From: Myrica gale
Lineage: Eukaryota; Streptophyta; Magnoliopsida; Fagales; Myricaceae
DNA length: 64,000 nucleotides
Assembly (NCBI GenBank): GCA_963930655.1
Contig: OZ005613.1
Coordinates: forward strand, 7,820,501-7,884,500
Reading direction: 5' to 3'
The position numbers were made by a program, and so were the translations under genes. This document shows positions 25,501 through 38,617 of the stretch, piece by piece. The notes below the pieces were generated by a model. That model was not told the origin of the DNA, did not search any database, and saw only the letters and a program-made list of their open reading frames with translations. Within the stretch, counting starts at the first letter, position 1; the number at the start of each line of letters is the position of its first letter.

Positions 25501-25726
25501 GGAATGCTTGCTGATCTGCCAAATTTTCCAAGTCAGGTGTCACATGGTTGTTTGCTCCACTATCTGCAAACCAAGTTTGCGCCTCACTACTGCGTCGACA
25601 AACAAATGCATTGACTGCACGCACCACTTTCCTCAAATGTGTCACATGGGCGTTTGTCTCTGTCGAAGTTATGGGTGGTCGGACATTTGTCAGCACTACT
25701 GCGTCGGGATTGACTGCACGCACCAC
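22362..25726 (-). pseudogene. Ty1-copia gag-pol remnant
   Basis: Minus-strand blocks occur in copia order. Protease lies at 25349-25726 with the active-site motif FADSGANNHVT. GAG-pre-integrase and integrase start at 24809-25297, with the zinc-binding histidine-cysteine stretch (SRLGHPS and CESCQLGKSKKQPF). Reverse transcriptase is at 23466-24593, with KARLVAKGFQQ, QLDVSNAFLHG and the catalytic YVDD. RNase H at 22362-23150 contains CDADWAENPDDRKSTTG. The frame is broken at about 23151-23465, 24594-24809 and 25300. Most of gag and the 5' LTR are missing. The sequence around 25605-25735 duplicates ACTGCACGCACCACTTTCCT. The element is inactive. Confidence 0.9.
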
Positions 25727-25749
25727 TTTCCTCTTCGTCTACAGATAGG

Positions 25750-26100
25750 CTATCTACTTCAAACGGAATACCCGATTGTTAAAAAAGCGAGCATCGGTCA
25801 GGAGAAGCGTTTTCAGCCGACGATGGTGGTCGACGATGCTCCTATAATGCCGACGGATTATTCTGCCAGCGCACATTTGTGTGGTTGGCCTTACAATTGC
25901 AACGCGAACAACATTTGTTTGTCGACATATTTACACCTATGGAGAAAATTCAAGTCATGAATGTTTTTTGTGGACGTGCAAAGTTTCGTCAATAGTTTTC
26001 ACACATGGATGCAAATTCTAGTTGGCCTACCAATATTGCTCAATGTGAAAAGGACATCGATGCTTTTCGTCCATGTGCAGAGTGACATCGATGGTTTTCA
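25750..26100. other. Junction between copia and CACTA fragments
   Basis: About 350 bp with no recognisable gene separates the truncated copia 5' side from the truncated CACTA copy D. The word GACATCGATG recurs. It may be a leftover of either element. Confidence 0.3.
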
Positions 26101-28590
26101 CCGACGTCCTTTCCACATTCAAGATAGTTATATCCTCACCCAGCATAGTCTGGAATACCTCGACCTTAGTAGGCTAGCCCTCCTCGCTCATTGGCAGGTT
26201 TGGGAACGCTGTCAAATCTCTCTCGTACCCCAGCTCGTCGGGCAAGAATCTGATCAAAACGTTACGGATAGTGACGTCCATACTAGGCTCCTCGAGGTCC
26301 CTCGCCCGTAATATAGCGCAATAAAACTCTCGCACCATATTCTTTGATGCATAGCCAGTCCAGTGGATCAACAAAGCTAACCTAACCCTTCCACCACCTC
26401 CGGAAGCATCCTACCCTCAAATGTGAAATCGTTAAAGTCTGTCAACTCGATGTCCCACTCGACAACAATCGAACGAGACATAATGACCATTGTATGCTGC
26501 TTCACCTTTAAAGCTCGAGTGGAAAGTTGCTCGTCATCAGCCTGGCCGGTGGTACGTGGACGCTTGCTCATTTTTTCAGAATCTGCACAAAAGAGCGTTC
26601 ACATGGTTAGAAAAAATGTTTGAACCCAAACAGCACCGTCCGAACACTAATAATTATGTTCGGACGTATACGTGAAGCGTCCGGACATTATCAAAATGTC
26701 AACGTATCCATTTTGAAAGTTTAAAAAGAGTCCGAACAACTTTGGATATCCGTCGAAACCCAAAAAAAAACTATTTAAATTTAAAATTAAAACGTTCGGA
26801 CTGCATTGAAAAAATGTCCAAACACAATCAAAACGACCACGTATAACTGCAAGCAAACAATCAAGCGTCCGAACATACAACAGAGAATAAATTATATATA
26901 TAGCGTATGGGAAACATCAAAACGAAAACGTATACCACCGAATGACTTCGGAAAGAATCCGAACGACGCAAAAAATCGTTCGGAAAACTCAAGAAAGCGT
27001 CTGGACGACGCAATAAAGTGTCCGGACGCTTTCTAGAGGACGACCGAGTTAAGTCTGTCATGGCAGCATCCCCCCAGCTCCCCCACACGCCCAAAAATAC
27101 AACTAAAACACAAACTAATACACTTAAAACAATCAATTTCTACGTAAAAAACAATAAAAAAAACTACAATTAACTATGCAAAAAATGGAATTGAAATTCT
27201 ACACGTAAAACTATAAAAAATGAAATTTTTACCATTAAAACCTTGTTAAAAGTAAGCAAAACATACCTTGATGTTATTAGATCCACGAAAGAGTGATATT
27301 ACGTCAAGATTTGTTTAGAAAAAACTTTAGTTTTGAGAGATTTTTTAGGAGAAATGATTCGGTATTTGTGAAAATGCGAACTGTTTGACTTTGAAAATAT
27401 GTTGCTAGCGTCCAGACTCCTAGCATCTAGTCCAGACCCTTTTCTACACACGTGGCTTGATCAACGTACTTCGTATTAAATGCCAAAATTTAAATTGGTT
27501 AAAACCGTTCGGCACAATAAACATGTCCGGACGTTTTATTGCGGCGTGCAAACAGATGTCCTATGAATTGGCGCGACATGGAACCGCATGTTTGCCTTAA
27601 TAAAAGGCAAATCTCGTCCAGACGTCTATAAAGGATTCGGACGGTGACAACCGTTTTCAACTTTTGTATATCATAAACACATGTATGCCATGTGACGGTT
27701 TCCTAAACCATTCTAACGCCTACCTCATTTATTCTCAGTTGCGATATGGGAGTTCGGGCGCTCTTTGACATCGTTTGTACGTCTAGCAGATTTATTTTGC
27801 ATGTTAAATTCATTAAATTTACTTTACTTCACAAAACATAATTTATTTAAATAATTTAATTTAAGTAAATATTTAATTTATTTCATTCAATTTAACGCAA
27901 TGTAATTTGGCACAAATATTTAATTTAATTTATTTATTTTGAATACATAAAAAATTTATAGTTAAACATACTTTTATATTAAATATCCGTTATAACTAAT
28001 CACCAATTTAATTGTAATTGCAAGCTAATTACCCTAACTGTTACAATATGATTATACTAATCGTTCTGTTAGTGTAATCACCCATTTAATTTTACTAAAT
28101 ATCCGTTTAAATTGTAATAAATTTAATCTAGTGAAAAAACATAATTAATATAAAATATAAAAAATAATCCAAATAGAGAACGAAAAACACAATCATAATA
28201 TTTAGTTCAGAAACAGTACTTCAAACGATAAAAAAATAATAGTGATAAAGCAGAAACAAAATACTAGTCCAAATCACGAGTTGCCTCTGGCTCGTCCATA
28301 TCTTGTCTGAGGGTATCACAAGTTGTCAAATGCTCCTCCATATTATCCACCCGTATGACCAGTGTCTGCAGCTGTACCAGAACAGTATGAACAAACTAGG
28401 ACAACTGAGACAATTGTTCTCTCACAGAGAAGAATTACATCCGCATAATTTTTAGCTCTTTTGTTATAGCTATATCCGTTAGTACAAGTTTTGTCTCCAG
28501 ACCGGTCAAGCGTCATTGGAGCTCCATGCACAACGAATGCGTCAGCTGCACTATCGTTTAAATTTGCTAAAAAGGCGGCACTCAAGCTGG
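26100..28590 (-). mobile_element. CACTA copy D, part 1
   Basis: On the minus strand this piece carries the same order as copies A, B and C. It includes the GTCCGGAC-rich leader, the AACTCGGTC stretch (about 27040) and the start of ORF1 at 26571. Its leftmost end is truncated (no terminus). It continues after the LTR at 30822. It holds the empty site for the MULE found in copy C (around 27970-27990). Confidence 0.75.
26174..26571 (-). pseudogene. CACTA ORF1 fragment (MSKRPRT-type)
   Basis: It begins MSKRPRTTGQADDEQ and matches by eye the ORF1 of the intact-ended CACTA at 48343, including FYCAILRARDLEEPS and LTAFPNLPMSEEG. A frame change occurs near 26375. The fragment ends where the element is truncated. 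The function of ORF1 in this family is not known to me. Confidence 0.65.
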
Positions 28591-30821
28591 TGTCACGCCC
28601 CGAACGCTAGCTAAACGAGGCTAATGACAGCCGCGAACATTCCCGACAAGGAACGCTCAAGCGTACTTACTAAAATTATTGCAGCGGAATATATAACTCA
28701 TTCAGAGGATTCTTGCAGCGGAAATATCATAATGCCTCAATATTTAAAAGAAGTCTTATATCGCTAGCGTTTAACGCACATACGAACATTAGAACATGCT
28801 TCCCATCGATAACTTAAAGTAGTTATAACATGGTCTCAAAATATCAATCGGTTAAAAACCTTAACGCACTAAGCCGAATAACCCATGACCACCATACCAC
28901 GGAGGCTCATACCGGCTCTTATAAGAATTATCTAAACCTTTACTGAAATAAGCAAAAAGGAAAAGACATTTTCGCCAACCCTTCTCCTAGGGTTCAAGGG
29001 CCTCCTCTTAAGTTTCCTCCCCTGAAATATTATCTGGAATGATACAATTTAAAAACTGTGAGTTGAAAGACTCAGTAAGGAGTTATAGCTAAAACATGGA
29101 TTTGAAATCATGGTTTGGAAACATGAACTTGAAATCGTAAGCATGCACTTGAACTTGAAATCGACACTTATACTTGTAAAACTCTTGCTTTTGGAAAATC
29201 ATTCCAATTCTTATCTGATGGGCTACTTGCCCTCTATTTACCCCTGACATCAGGGTTGTGCGTTCCCGTTGGAACTGTCCTCTATTTCCCTTGGGGACCT
29301 TACATATGGTCGAGCTAGCACACCTTCTTGCATTCGTCCTTCAGTGGCTAGACACGATCCTTGGAGGTTCACACCTTCTTGCAAGCATCCTTCAATGTGA
29401 TTACACATACCTCATGGACTACCCATCCTTCTTGCAAGCATCCTTCGGTATTGGTGCCCTAGGTGACATCCACCCTTCACGTAAACGTCCTTCGGTATGG
29501 ATGCACCTTCTTGACTTGGTACGGTACCGACCGACTTTAACTTATTAACTTAACTTGTCATAAAGTAACATAAAATGGTACTTTCATTTGCATAAAATTT
29601 CTCTTTCTTACTCATGAGAAAAATGAATGCAAATGCTCATGGTGTGCTCATGTCATGCTTAATGTTGAGAAACCTTAAACTCATCTCATACTTTCATTTG
29701 CACAAAACTTTCTTTTTCATGCAAATGCTTATGTCATTTCGAAATAAATCATGAGAATTCATGCTGTGCATCATTCCAGTTTTTCAAAAAACGTAAGTTT
29801 CCACTTACAATTTTCACTTACCTCTGTTCCCTTGAGCGCTTGAACTGCACTTGCCTACAATTGGGTCATACTAGTGTTATTCAAAGATTCACTAGACGTA
29901 TAGAGTAGTTATTTAATAACTCATACTTCGTCATACAAAAAAATCCATTTTCTTGACCTCTAGTTGGTCATCTTATGACACAAGATATTTCCTTAAGTAA
30001 AACCTAGTAAGGTTTCCTAATAGTTAAAAAGGGAACTACAAAAATTCTTGAAATTTTCTTGAACTTCAAAGGAAGCCGCTCGAGTGTCGGTCGAGCGCTC
30101 GTTGAGCGTTACGCTTCTGTATGAAAGTGTTAAGGGACGCTCGAGCGCCCTTTCGAGCGTCAGTCGGGCGTAACTCTCTGTGAAACTGTTGAGTGATGCT
30201 CGAGCACAGGTCGAGCGTCGGTCGAACGTGAAGTTTCTGCATGAAAAATTGTTCGAAGGACGCTCGAGCGTACTGTCGAGTGTCGGTCGAACATAAGTGT
30301 TATGCGGTTTGGGGGGGTGGCTGCCTTATACGGGAAGGGCTTGGGGGAAGGGAAAAGGCAAAACTGCCCTTCCCCGTACTTTCCCTTCTTATCCCCCATT
30401 TTTCCCCCTTCTTTCCTTTTCTGCCCCTCAAGAAAATTTATTTTCTTTTTCTGCCACTCCACAATTCTAACCTTAATATGTCTCCTCATTTCTTGTTCCA
30501 AGATCCACATATTGACACACATATATTCAAGGTTAAAACCCTGATTAAATTCCTCCAAATATTGTAACTTAGTGACATATCCCATCAATTAAAACAATTA
30601 GGCTAATAAATCTCAATCACTCAATTGTAACAATTTCAAATAATATAACATTAAATTCTAACTTAAAACTCATAAAACGCTAGGGAGAATTCCACCTAGA
30701 CATAACTTTAGATTAATATAACCATACGTACATTTCTCCAAAATACATTCTTAATTAAAGTAATACATACCTAAGAGGTCATAAGCAATAAATTGACAGA
30801 CTTAATAATCGAGGTCTCACA
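28591..30821 (-). mobile_element. Solo LTR (2.2 kb, probably Ty3-gypsy type)
   Basis: On the minus strand it begins TGTGAGACCTC and ends GGGGCGTGACA, flanked by a perfect GCTGG duplication (28586-28590 and 30822-30826). CACTA copies A and B show the uninterrupted site CCAAGCTGGTCAC (as its complement near 57011 and 61155). Much of its sequence is shared with the 40049-43603 LTR, such as CCTCCAAGGATCGTG. No internal gag-pol region is present, so it is a solo LTR. The superfamily is inferred from size and ends only. Confidence 0.85.
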
Positions 30822-31303
30822 GCTGGTCACTCTGTTTGTCTCTCGACATTGGTGATACTTCTCTCAGAACTTTCCATGGTCAACCTAGCAAAAACCGTTC
30901 GAACATTAGCATAAACCTTTTGCACGAACGTCAAACTGCGTCGTTTAAATTTTAGGATGTCTGAACCTAAAACGACAATCGGGATAGTGTAAAAAGACGT
31001 CCGAATGTGTTTCGATGAACACCAGCAAAATAACGTAATTTGATAGACACAAACAAGACAACAAACTAAATAGCGGATGATATTGAATCGAAATGCATGA
31101 AATTGAGAAGCAAATTCATGAAGGAAGTTTTACCTAAAGTTCATTGAGAGATCTAAAACAGGTAATGAAAATGTTTGGGAGAAAAGTTTGAGAGAAGTGA
31201 GTAATTTTGTAATTTTGGCAAAGTCTGGCTGGTTTAATGTGCCCAGTAACCATCCGAGCGCTTTTGATTAGCGTTCAGACTCTTCTCAGCGGTTGTATTC
31301 ACA
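30822..31303 (-). mobile_element. CACTA copy D, part 2
   Basis: This continues copy D after the LTR. Relative to copies A and B it carries the complement of CGACATTGGTGATACTTCTC and of the CGTTCGTGCGAACG leader. It matches copy C to about TTGTATTCACA (31303) and then stops matching. The outer CACTA end is missing. Confidence 0.65.
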
Positions 31304-33268
31304 AATCTAAAGATGATAAGACTAATAATCTCTCAGCTACCCGTCCACGTGCCATCTAATCCTGACTATCGACACGCTCCTGATCAACATATGAATATAA
31401 AGAAAACAATAGGGGTGAGTTCGACAACTTAGTAAGCAAAACCATTATGCTAGTGTGTATCCCATGAGCCACACTGTAACAGTAAAAGATAGAATATTTA
31501 AAATATTTCTAAACTGTTGAAAGTTATATTTCACATTTTCAAGAAAACATCTTTATCAATAAAACAATTTTATCTATATAACATAATACTATAAAAAATC
31601 AGTTTTATCTATATAAGAAAATCCCTTTAGCAATTATTGTGGGTCATGTTTACTCCCGTGACAGGGTTGTGCAGTTGCTACCTAGTTTGGAGATCAGCTA
31701 AACTAAGCTAATACAATGGGTATAATTCTTCCTTACTAAGGCTTGGCCATGTTCAAGTGTGCACTCGGTAAGAATCTATAAAATAAATCTCTCCGTTTTC
31801 AGAACGGGTGCACTCAATTGTTTACAATTGGTATCAATGTGCTGTCTCTGTAACTCTAGGCATCTGGGTTTGAAAATACATAATATATCATAAAATAAAA
31901 TAAACATCACTTTAAACTTTGCATCTTTCTCTTCTTTTCATGAAATATCATGCACAAATCTTGAATAACAACAAATGTCAAAAAGCTTTGATTTCAATCA
32001 ATGAAATCATCAAGTAAAATCATTGAACATAAAAATAGGCTCACATTTACACATTTCATGTGATAATCTTTAATGATTTTATCAAAATGTAATGCACATA
32101 AAACTCTGAGGGTTTTCAATAAATCATGCAATTCCTCAAATACCACCTCGGTCTTTTAAGAAAATCTAGCACAATAAACCCGCTTACCTTGATCTTCAAG
32201 CAAATAAGCCTCTGACTTAGCACCTATCAATACAAAATTTAACTTATAACTTACCAATCTCGGGTTGCCCTAAAATCCCAAAATTAAACTATGTGCTTTC
32301 CTAAGATGTTACCTATACACATGTAAAATTTCATATCCTGAATCCTTGTACAATGCAGTAAATAAAATAAATATTCACCTATGTTTATGAAGTCAAGCTA
32401 TACCCTGAATAATTCGGTACTCATAAATTCCAAAATTCATAAAAATCTATTCGAATATTCAAAAATCTAGAAATTTATAAAATATATTTTTATATGTGTT
32501 ACAAAGATACCCATAAAATATCATATCGAAATTCGAATCCTAGCTATGTCATCCGATACAAAACACTAATCTGTATCAATGGATCTTTTTCAGCAATTCC
32601 GATTTGACTAAGCCTATATTCCCGATTATCAAAATCATACCAAAAATTACAAACATTTAACTCAATCCTCCTGAAGATGTCGAATACTAAATATCTAGAA
32701 ATCATAATTTTTAGACTTCTAGGGTTTGCTATACAAAAATAATTCTTTCTACTACTTAGATCAATAACCTAATTTTTTCCTGCACAAATCTTGAACCCAA
32801 ATCTCGATTACTCTAGGAAACCCTTTAAAACTATTTCGAAAATTTTGAAATAATTAGGGCTAGATCTAGACACCCTATTGTTTGATATTTCATAAAAATA
32901 ATATAATAAAATATCAGTAAATTCGAAATACCTGAATTTGTTCAAGAAAATTTGTCTTGTTGAAAACAAGAAAACCCTTCTTTTTCCTCTCGTTGGTGTA
33001 AATTTGAGGTGTGTAAAAGTTAAAACCAATGTGTAAATCTATATATAGACTCACACTAGTAATAGAGTCCCTTTTGAACTCTAAAACTTTTAAATTTTAA
33101 ATAATGAATAAAATCTTTTAAATTTAAAAGAAAAAGTTTGACTAGATCAAAGATAAAAAATCAACTATTTTAAATGACTTAAACTCAAATTTCAAATTTA
33201 AAGAAGACATTTCAAATATCAAATAACAAATTCAAATAATTTTAAAATAGAAATATCGGGTATTACAC
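31304..33268 (-). mobile_element. LTR-like repeat, boundaries uncertain
   Basis: On the minus strand it would begin TGTAATACCCGATATTTC at 33268, a common start of gypsy-type LTRs. Near the other end it contains CTTACTAAGTTGTCGAACTC, a stretch I associate with such LTRs. I could not find a target duplication or the second boundary. No coding region is recognisable. Confidence 0.45.
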
Positions 33269-36200
33269 CAACTTCTCTCTAAGGCTCCGTATCTCTTCTT
33301 ATCAAATTTGGAGAAAAAAAGAAAAAAAGTGTCCCTCCACTTCTTGAAAGGGTGGTCAAGTTCTAAGTTCCATTGCTTCAGTGGACAGTGCTGTGTTTCG
33401 TTAATAGATCGACGAAATGAAAAAGACAAAAATTAATTGCCGTGAGGACTTTGATTACAATGTTTTGCTGATCAACTAATGTTTTTGTTTCCAATACAGA
33501 AGTTAATTAAAATGAAGATGGCAATTCTCTATATATAACTAATGATTAAGTGTAAGTAATTCTTTCAATTTTAACTATTGATTTGAATGCTTAAAAAATT
33601 ATTGCTTATCATTGTCTACTAAACTATAATATGTTAATTAAAATAACAATCTGAAAGAGACTAATGCTGTGCAAAAGAATATGTTTGAGAAAGCCTAAAT
33701 TACAGGTTGGCTAAAAAACTTAATAGTCCTTAAAGTCTACCACAAGTGCATGGGTCGTGACAAGTAAAATAGGGCAAAAAGAGTATCATTTCCAAAATGA
33801 GGAGATTCAAGTACCAATTTATAAAATTTCCTATATTTTTAGATGATCCCAAATTGATTTGAAAGATTGCAAATTCTTGACCTAAAAAATAAACTATTTA
33901 AGATTTCTAAGGCTTGGATTTCATCAATTGAATTCGTTCAATGAGTTGAAACATGATTGTCTGCATTAATGTTTTGTTAATCATAATGAGCGAATTCTCT
34001 TTTATGTGATATCCTCTTTCAAGGTATAACACCTATACCTATATTAATTCTATGTCTACTTTCGTGATCACATAAATTAATAAAGATTCATTATGCTCTG
34101 TGGAATTATTGGATATAGGTCAAAAGGGTGTGTATTTATTTCTAAATTACACTACCAATGTTTGATGAATTCACGAACTAAAATTAAACTTCAACTATCG
34201 TTACTTCATTGAACATCTTAAGCATTAAATTCATGGTTAGTAAATTGTAAGAATGAAAACCGAAATCATCAAATTATATTTAACAAATTATATTCATTAC
34301 ATCCATACTCAAATCATATCAAAAAGTCAATGACTACGTCCTTGCCTTAGAATAAGAAAATTAGCACATCATAACTAATAAAAAAAATCCAATTATTTTT
34401 TAAAGATAAATTCGAATTTAACATCCTTAATAATAATTTAAAAACCAAAAACCAGAGAAATAAGAAAAACTCTGAAATTGCAGAAATTCTCAGTTATGAC
34501 GACATTCTTCATCTGAATATCTCTTCTCTTCTTTCAAGTAAACTTCATTAAACTTGAGAAACAAAATTCACAAAACCAGCGTAAGTTTTAATGCGTAAAG
34601 AAAAATAATGTTGACAGAAAATAAAAGCTGAAGGAAGTAGTCTGCAAAGCCCCACGTCGTCTGACTCTTCTGAAGATGCCGCCCCTCTTGAAAAGGTTAA
34701 CTCAAATCATTTCATACGCACTAGCATTTGAGATCTACTTTTCATTTTTTTTAAATCAATCATCCTTTCATTTTTTAAAGTAGGATCCGATTTTATTACC
34801 CAACTTCCAGCTGGATTTAGAGCATAAAAAACAAAGAATTTGGAGTTTTATCCTTCACAATAGTTTTAGATCTAGTTCTCAGATTTCCAACGTATCTGAG
34901 TTTGCATTTTTATGACTTCTAGAACTCCAGATAGACGTAAAAAACCGAACAGTGTCTGGGCTGCAGTAAAATTTTGGACATAATTCGGACTTCTCCGTTT
35001 GTTGTAACTTTTGAACTTGAAAAGGCAGAACTGGGTTTTGGACTCTGCAGAACAGTTTTAGGTCTGTAATCTTATCTTTCCAAAAAGAAAAACGACACCT
35101 GAATCTGAGATCTGTAGCTCCCGTTATAGTCTAAAAATCGAACGACATTCTGTTTTTACAAGACCAGCTCAACTAGGATTTGCTCTCTCGGCTTAGCCCG
35201 AAGTTTTCTTTTCCCATCAACTCAATTTCAACCTTATTGAATAATTAAATACCTGAAACATCAAGAATTCTTAAGAATTAAATAAATGTAAAAGACACTT
35301 ACAATTTTAGACAGACGAGCTATGAAACATACAAAACACTCGGAATCAAAACAATTACTATTAAGAAAATGTGTGACATAAATTCTCACACCACTAGCTG
35401 GTGGGTGTAGGACTGAGACTTGGGGGTTTGTTCTCTTCATTAAGGTCTTAGGTACGAAACTCTAAGGTATTGTATATCAATCCTTTGAAACCATTCCTAA
35501 GACCCAAGACCTTTGATCCCATAATTACTTGGTATATATGAGAAGTGGGTGCTGCACAAGCTCAAGGGATTAGTCGTGCAAAATTTTGGCTATTCTTGCA
35601 TTCAAAAAAAGAAAAAATTGTTTGAAAACAAGAATATATAAGCACAAAGAGAAAATCCTGAAAACGTAGAGTCATGTCAGTCCTATATGAAGAAAGACAA
35701 CTTATTGAGTTTTGAACCCCCGACTCATAATCGAAGTGATCTTGTGCGAGTGGCTAAAAAAAGATCGAAAAAAGGAAAAAAGATATGATTAGGAAAAGGT
35801 AGTGCGAGCACTTACTTGTTGGAATATGTTAAGAATAAAAATAAAAGTGAAAAAATAATTTAGACTAAGAGAGATAGAAAAAGAGAAGTGAGATACAAGA
35901 TTTAAGCCGTTCGGTTCATAGACCTACATTTACTGTGAGAAGGCCCAGCTAGGCAGAATAATGTATTTATGAACTTTTGATTACAATAGCGCATATTGCT
36001 TTAGCAATGTGTGATTCTAATAACTCTAATACTATCTCACAAATGCAAGGTGGACACACATTGAGTTTGGACTTAAAAAAAGAAATTCTCTATAAGAAAA
36101 AAATGGCGCCGGAAAAGGTTGGATACTCGTTGGAAGATGGCTGGAATCTCGCTGGAGAAGGATGGAGAGTCACTGAAATATGGCCGAAGAAGGGCTGACA

Positions 36201-37246
36201 ATCGCCTAAAGATTGTCGGAGAGGGTCTCCTGATTGGGGAGATCGATGGAGGAATGCCGGACGAGGCGCCGGAAGGCCCAAGAGATGATATGATGTTGGA
36301 CTGGCCGCTAGAAGGCCCAAGAGAAGATGCAGGAAGTTTTCCGGAATGATGTTGGACGGGCGCAGGAAGGCCCTAGAAAAAACTTAGGTCGAACTGGACT
36401 AGGCCTAAACTAGGCCAAGCTAAACCAACAAGAGTGTTAGCCAGCCTGAGCCAACAAGGCCACAGGATCAAAATAGCTCTAATACCATGTTAAGAATAAA
36501 AATAAAATAGAGAAAAAAAATTAATTTAGACTGGACAAATTGGTGCACTCATTAGTGTGTAGATAAGAGATTATAGAGAATCTTATTTATAAGACTTTGA
36601 CTACAATAGCTCACATTATTGTGGCAATGTGGAACTCTAATAACTCTAGTAGAATAAGAGACTCGTATTCTTTGCAGGAAGCATTGAAAGGAATACTGAA
36701 GTGCAAAGACAAATGACCAAATTGTTCGATAGAGGAGTGAATGTAGCATAATGGAGCTTTAACCATTGGCCGATTGACCTTTTATTAAAGCAAAAAGGGA
36801 GGGGGCAACTAGTATAGCAACCCTCCCTGGACGTGACAATAGGAGTACCCTCCCACTGCAGAATATCCAATTTAAACTATAGCTACTGCTCACTGGGTGA
36901 GTTCGTCACCACAGTACCAACCAGTCTAAATCTCTTCTATTAGGCTCCACGTCAGACTTTACTTTCGTACGCAATTTTAACTTATGTCTGACTTGAACTC
37001 ATTCTGACCTTGGAGCTAGTGAAAGTAGGTGGTACCAACTGGGCTAAGGCTATAGCCCTGTTGACTTAATCATGTTCATTTTGCCCAAAACGAATAAGTT
37101 GTGTTGTGGAGGTCCCCAGGTATGTTTGAATGTCCTTGTACAGTTAATCACTAGTTGGCAAGATTTGTGATGCTAATGTTATTTTGAGAAGAAATTTTGA
37201 TCAAAACACCAGGACTCTAGTTCAAAACATGAGAGATGTTCTATAT
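33269..37246. other. Repeat-rich intergenic sequence, no gene
   Basis: No host gene is seen. A direct duplication starts ATGTTAAGAATAAAAATAAA at about 35826 and again at about 36487, with shared AACTCTAATA-type blocks downstream. It could be two ends of a decayed retroelement about 0.8 kb long. Between them, 36100-36350 has GGAGAAGG- and CGCCGGAA-rich sequence. The block at 33730-33800 (CTACCACAAGTGCATGGGTC) looks like a retroelement relic, not classified. Confidence 0.35.
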
Positions 37247-37255
37247 AAGAAGAAA

Positions 37256-38463
37256 GGGTTAATTACAAAAAACCCCACAAACTTACATGGCAATATCAAA
37301 TATGTCTTGTGCTCGAACTCTTTACAACCCACCCCCATGTATTATATGGCACGTTGCAATTCACCTTTTAACCCAGATTTAGCGTTAAAGTGATCATTTT
37401 CTGTCACATGTGCAGGGTACATGATACCCAGACCACGTGAAAAGACCAGATTGTCCCTCCTCTTCCTTCTGCACTTTTTTCTTCGGCATCTTCTCCTCTT
37501 TGAACAAAAACACCTATTAGTCCAGCCTCTCCTCCTTCTCTTACGACTCCAACTGCAATTCTTGCACTGAAGACTCACTCTCAGAGATTCAACCCACCAA
37601 CTGTGTTCGCTTCTATTCCGCATATTGTTCGAGTATCTTGGACATTATGATATGTACACTCGTGGTCACCTTCATTTTGAGCATACCCATTTGCTTGCTT
37701 TTGCATCTCTTGCTCAAGTATTACACCAAACAAATTTTCCACAATGAAACTAAATCCTAAACTCCAAGCGTCGCCAAAAACCAAAAACCAAAATCCAAAG
37801 CTAAAGTAACACTATTGCAGAACCAAATTTATAATATATTTCAATCTCATAAGGAAAACCTCTAACCCAGGGCATCAAAATACAAAAGGCTAAAAAATTA
37901 TTAGAAATTTTGTTCGCATCATCCAAACAAACACAATCCCATTTATCAAGGCAGCAACAATTCCCCCCCCCAAAAAAAAACACCAGTTTTAACCAAAGAA
38001 AACATGCACATACTTCATACGAGAAGCAGCACAACGACAACGCGGGCAAGCGTTAAGATTGTAGGCAACGATAACAATTTCGATGACTCTTGCTCTTCTT
38101 GTTCTTGTTGTTGCCTTTGGTTTTGCACCGAAGCGAGAAATTGGAACAAATAGTGGTGGTCCTTGCTCTCCGAACCCATATCTGCCAAAACACTTAAGCC
38201 GGAAGACCCAGAACCAGAGGTGTGTTTGATGTTTAGTTGAATAGTTAGGGCACATGAGGGGTAATCTAGTCTTTTCCCGTGGTTTGGGTGTCACGTGCCC
38301 TGCACGTGTGATAGAAAACGTTCACTTTAAAGCTAAATCTGTGTCAAAAGACGAATTGCAACGTGCCATGTAATCTATTGGAGTAGGTCGTAACGAGTTC
38401 AAGTACATGAGGGAGTATTTGAGATTGTCATGTAAGTTCGTGGGGGGTTTTGGTAATTAACCC
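37256..38463. mobile_element. Pack-MULE-like element with about 205-bp TIRs
   Basis: The ends GGGTTAATTAC and GTAATTAACCC open inverted arms of about 205 bp each (37256-37460 and 38260-38463), sharing for example TGGCACGTTGCAATTC. Flanks are AAGAAGAAA and AAGCAGAAA, a 9-bp duplication with one mismatch, as for MULEs. The 0.8-kb centre includes a host-gene-like fragment at 38015-38179 and no transposase. It lies about 150 bp past the stop of the glutamate-receptor gene. Confidence 0.85.
38015..38179 (-). pseudogene. Captured exon resembling phosphatidylglycerophosphate synthase
   Basis: An ATG-led frame of 54 codons ends ESSKLLSLPTILTLARVVVV. The KLL-LPTILTL-RV core is the start of the CDP-alcohol phosphatidyltransferase domain in plant phosphatidylglycerophosphate synthases, which make phosphatidylglycerol in plastids and mitochondria. 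The frame stops just after, next to a donor-like AAGTATGTG, as if exon 1 and some intron had been copied. The catalytic CDP-alcohol motif is absent, so it cannot work as an enzyme. Identification is from memory of the family and needs a search. Confidence 0.6.
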
Positions 38464-38617
38464 AAGCAGAAATCACTAATATGTTGAAGTGTAATTAAGC
38501 ATCAATAATAATTTACAATCAAGTTAAGAATTGGGGCCGAACTAAATGCATGTATTTCAGTACTTCACCAATATAAAATAATCGTTTCCTTTTCAAATAA
38601 GTCTGCAAAAATACATG

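Noticed and set aside
28595..30260. Repeated CTCGAGCG-type words as a CRISPR-like or satellite array
   Set aside because: They are irregular in spacing, in a plant LTR, and the segment is bounded by LTR ends with a target duplication.
36090..36350. Glycine- and glutamate-rich open frames as a gene
   Set aside because: Both strands are open, there is no domain, and it lies between the two copies of a direct repeat typical of decayed retroelements.
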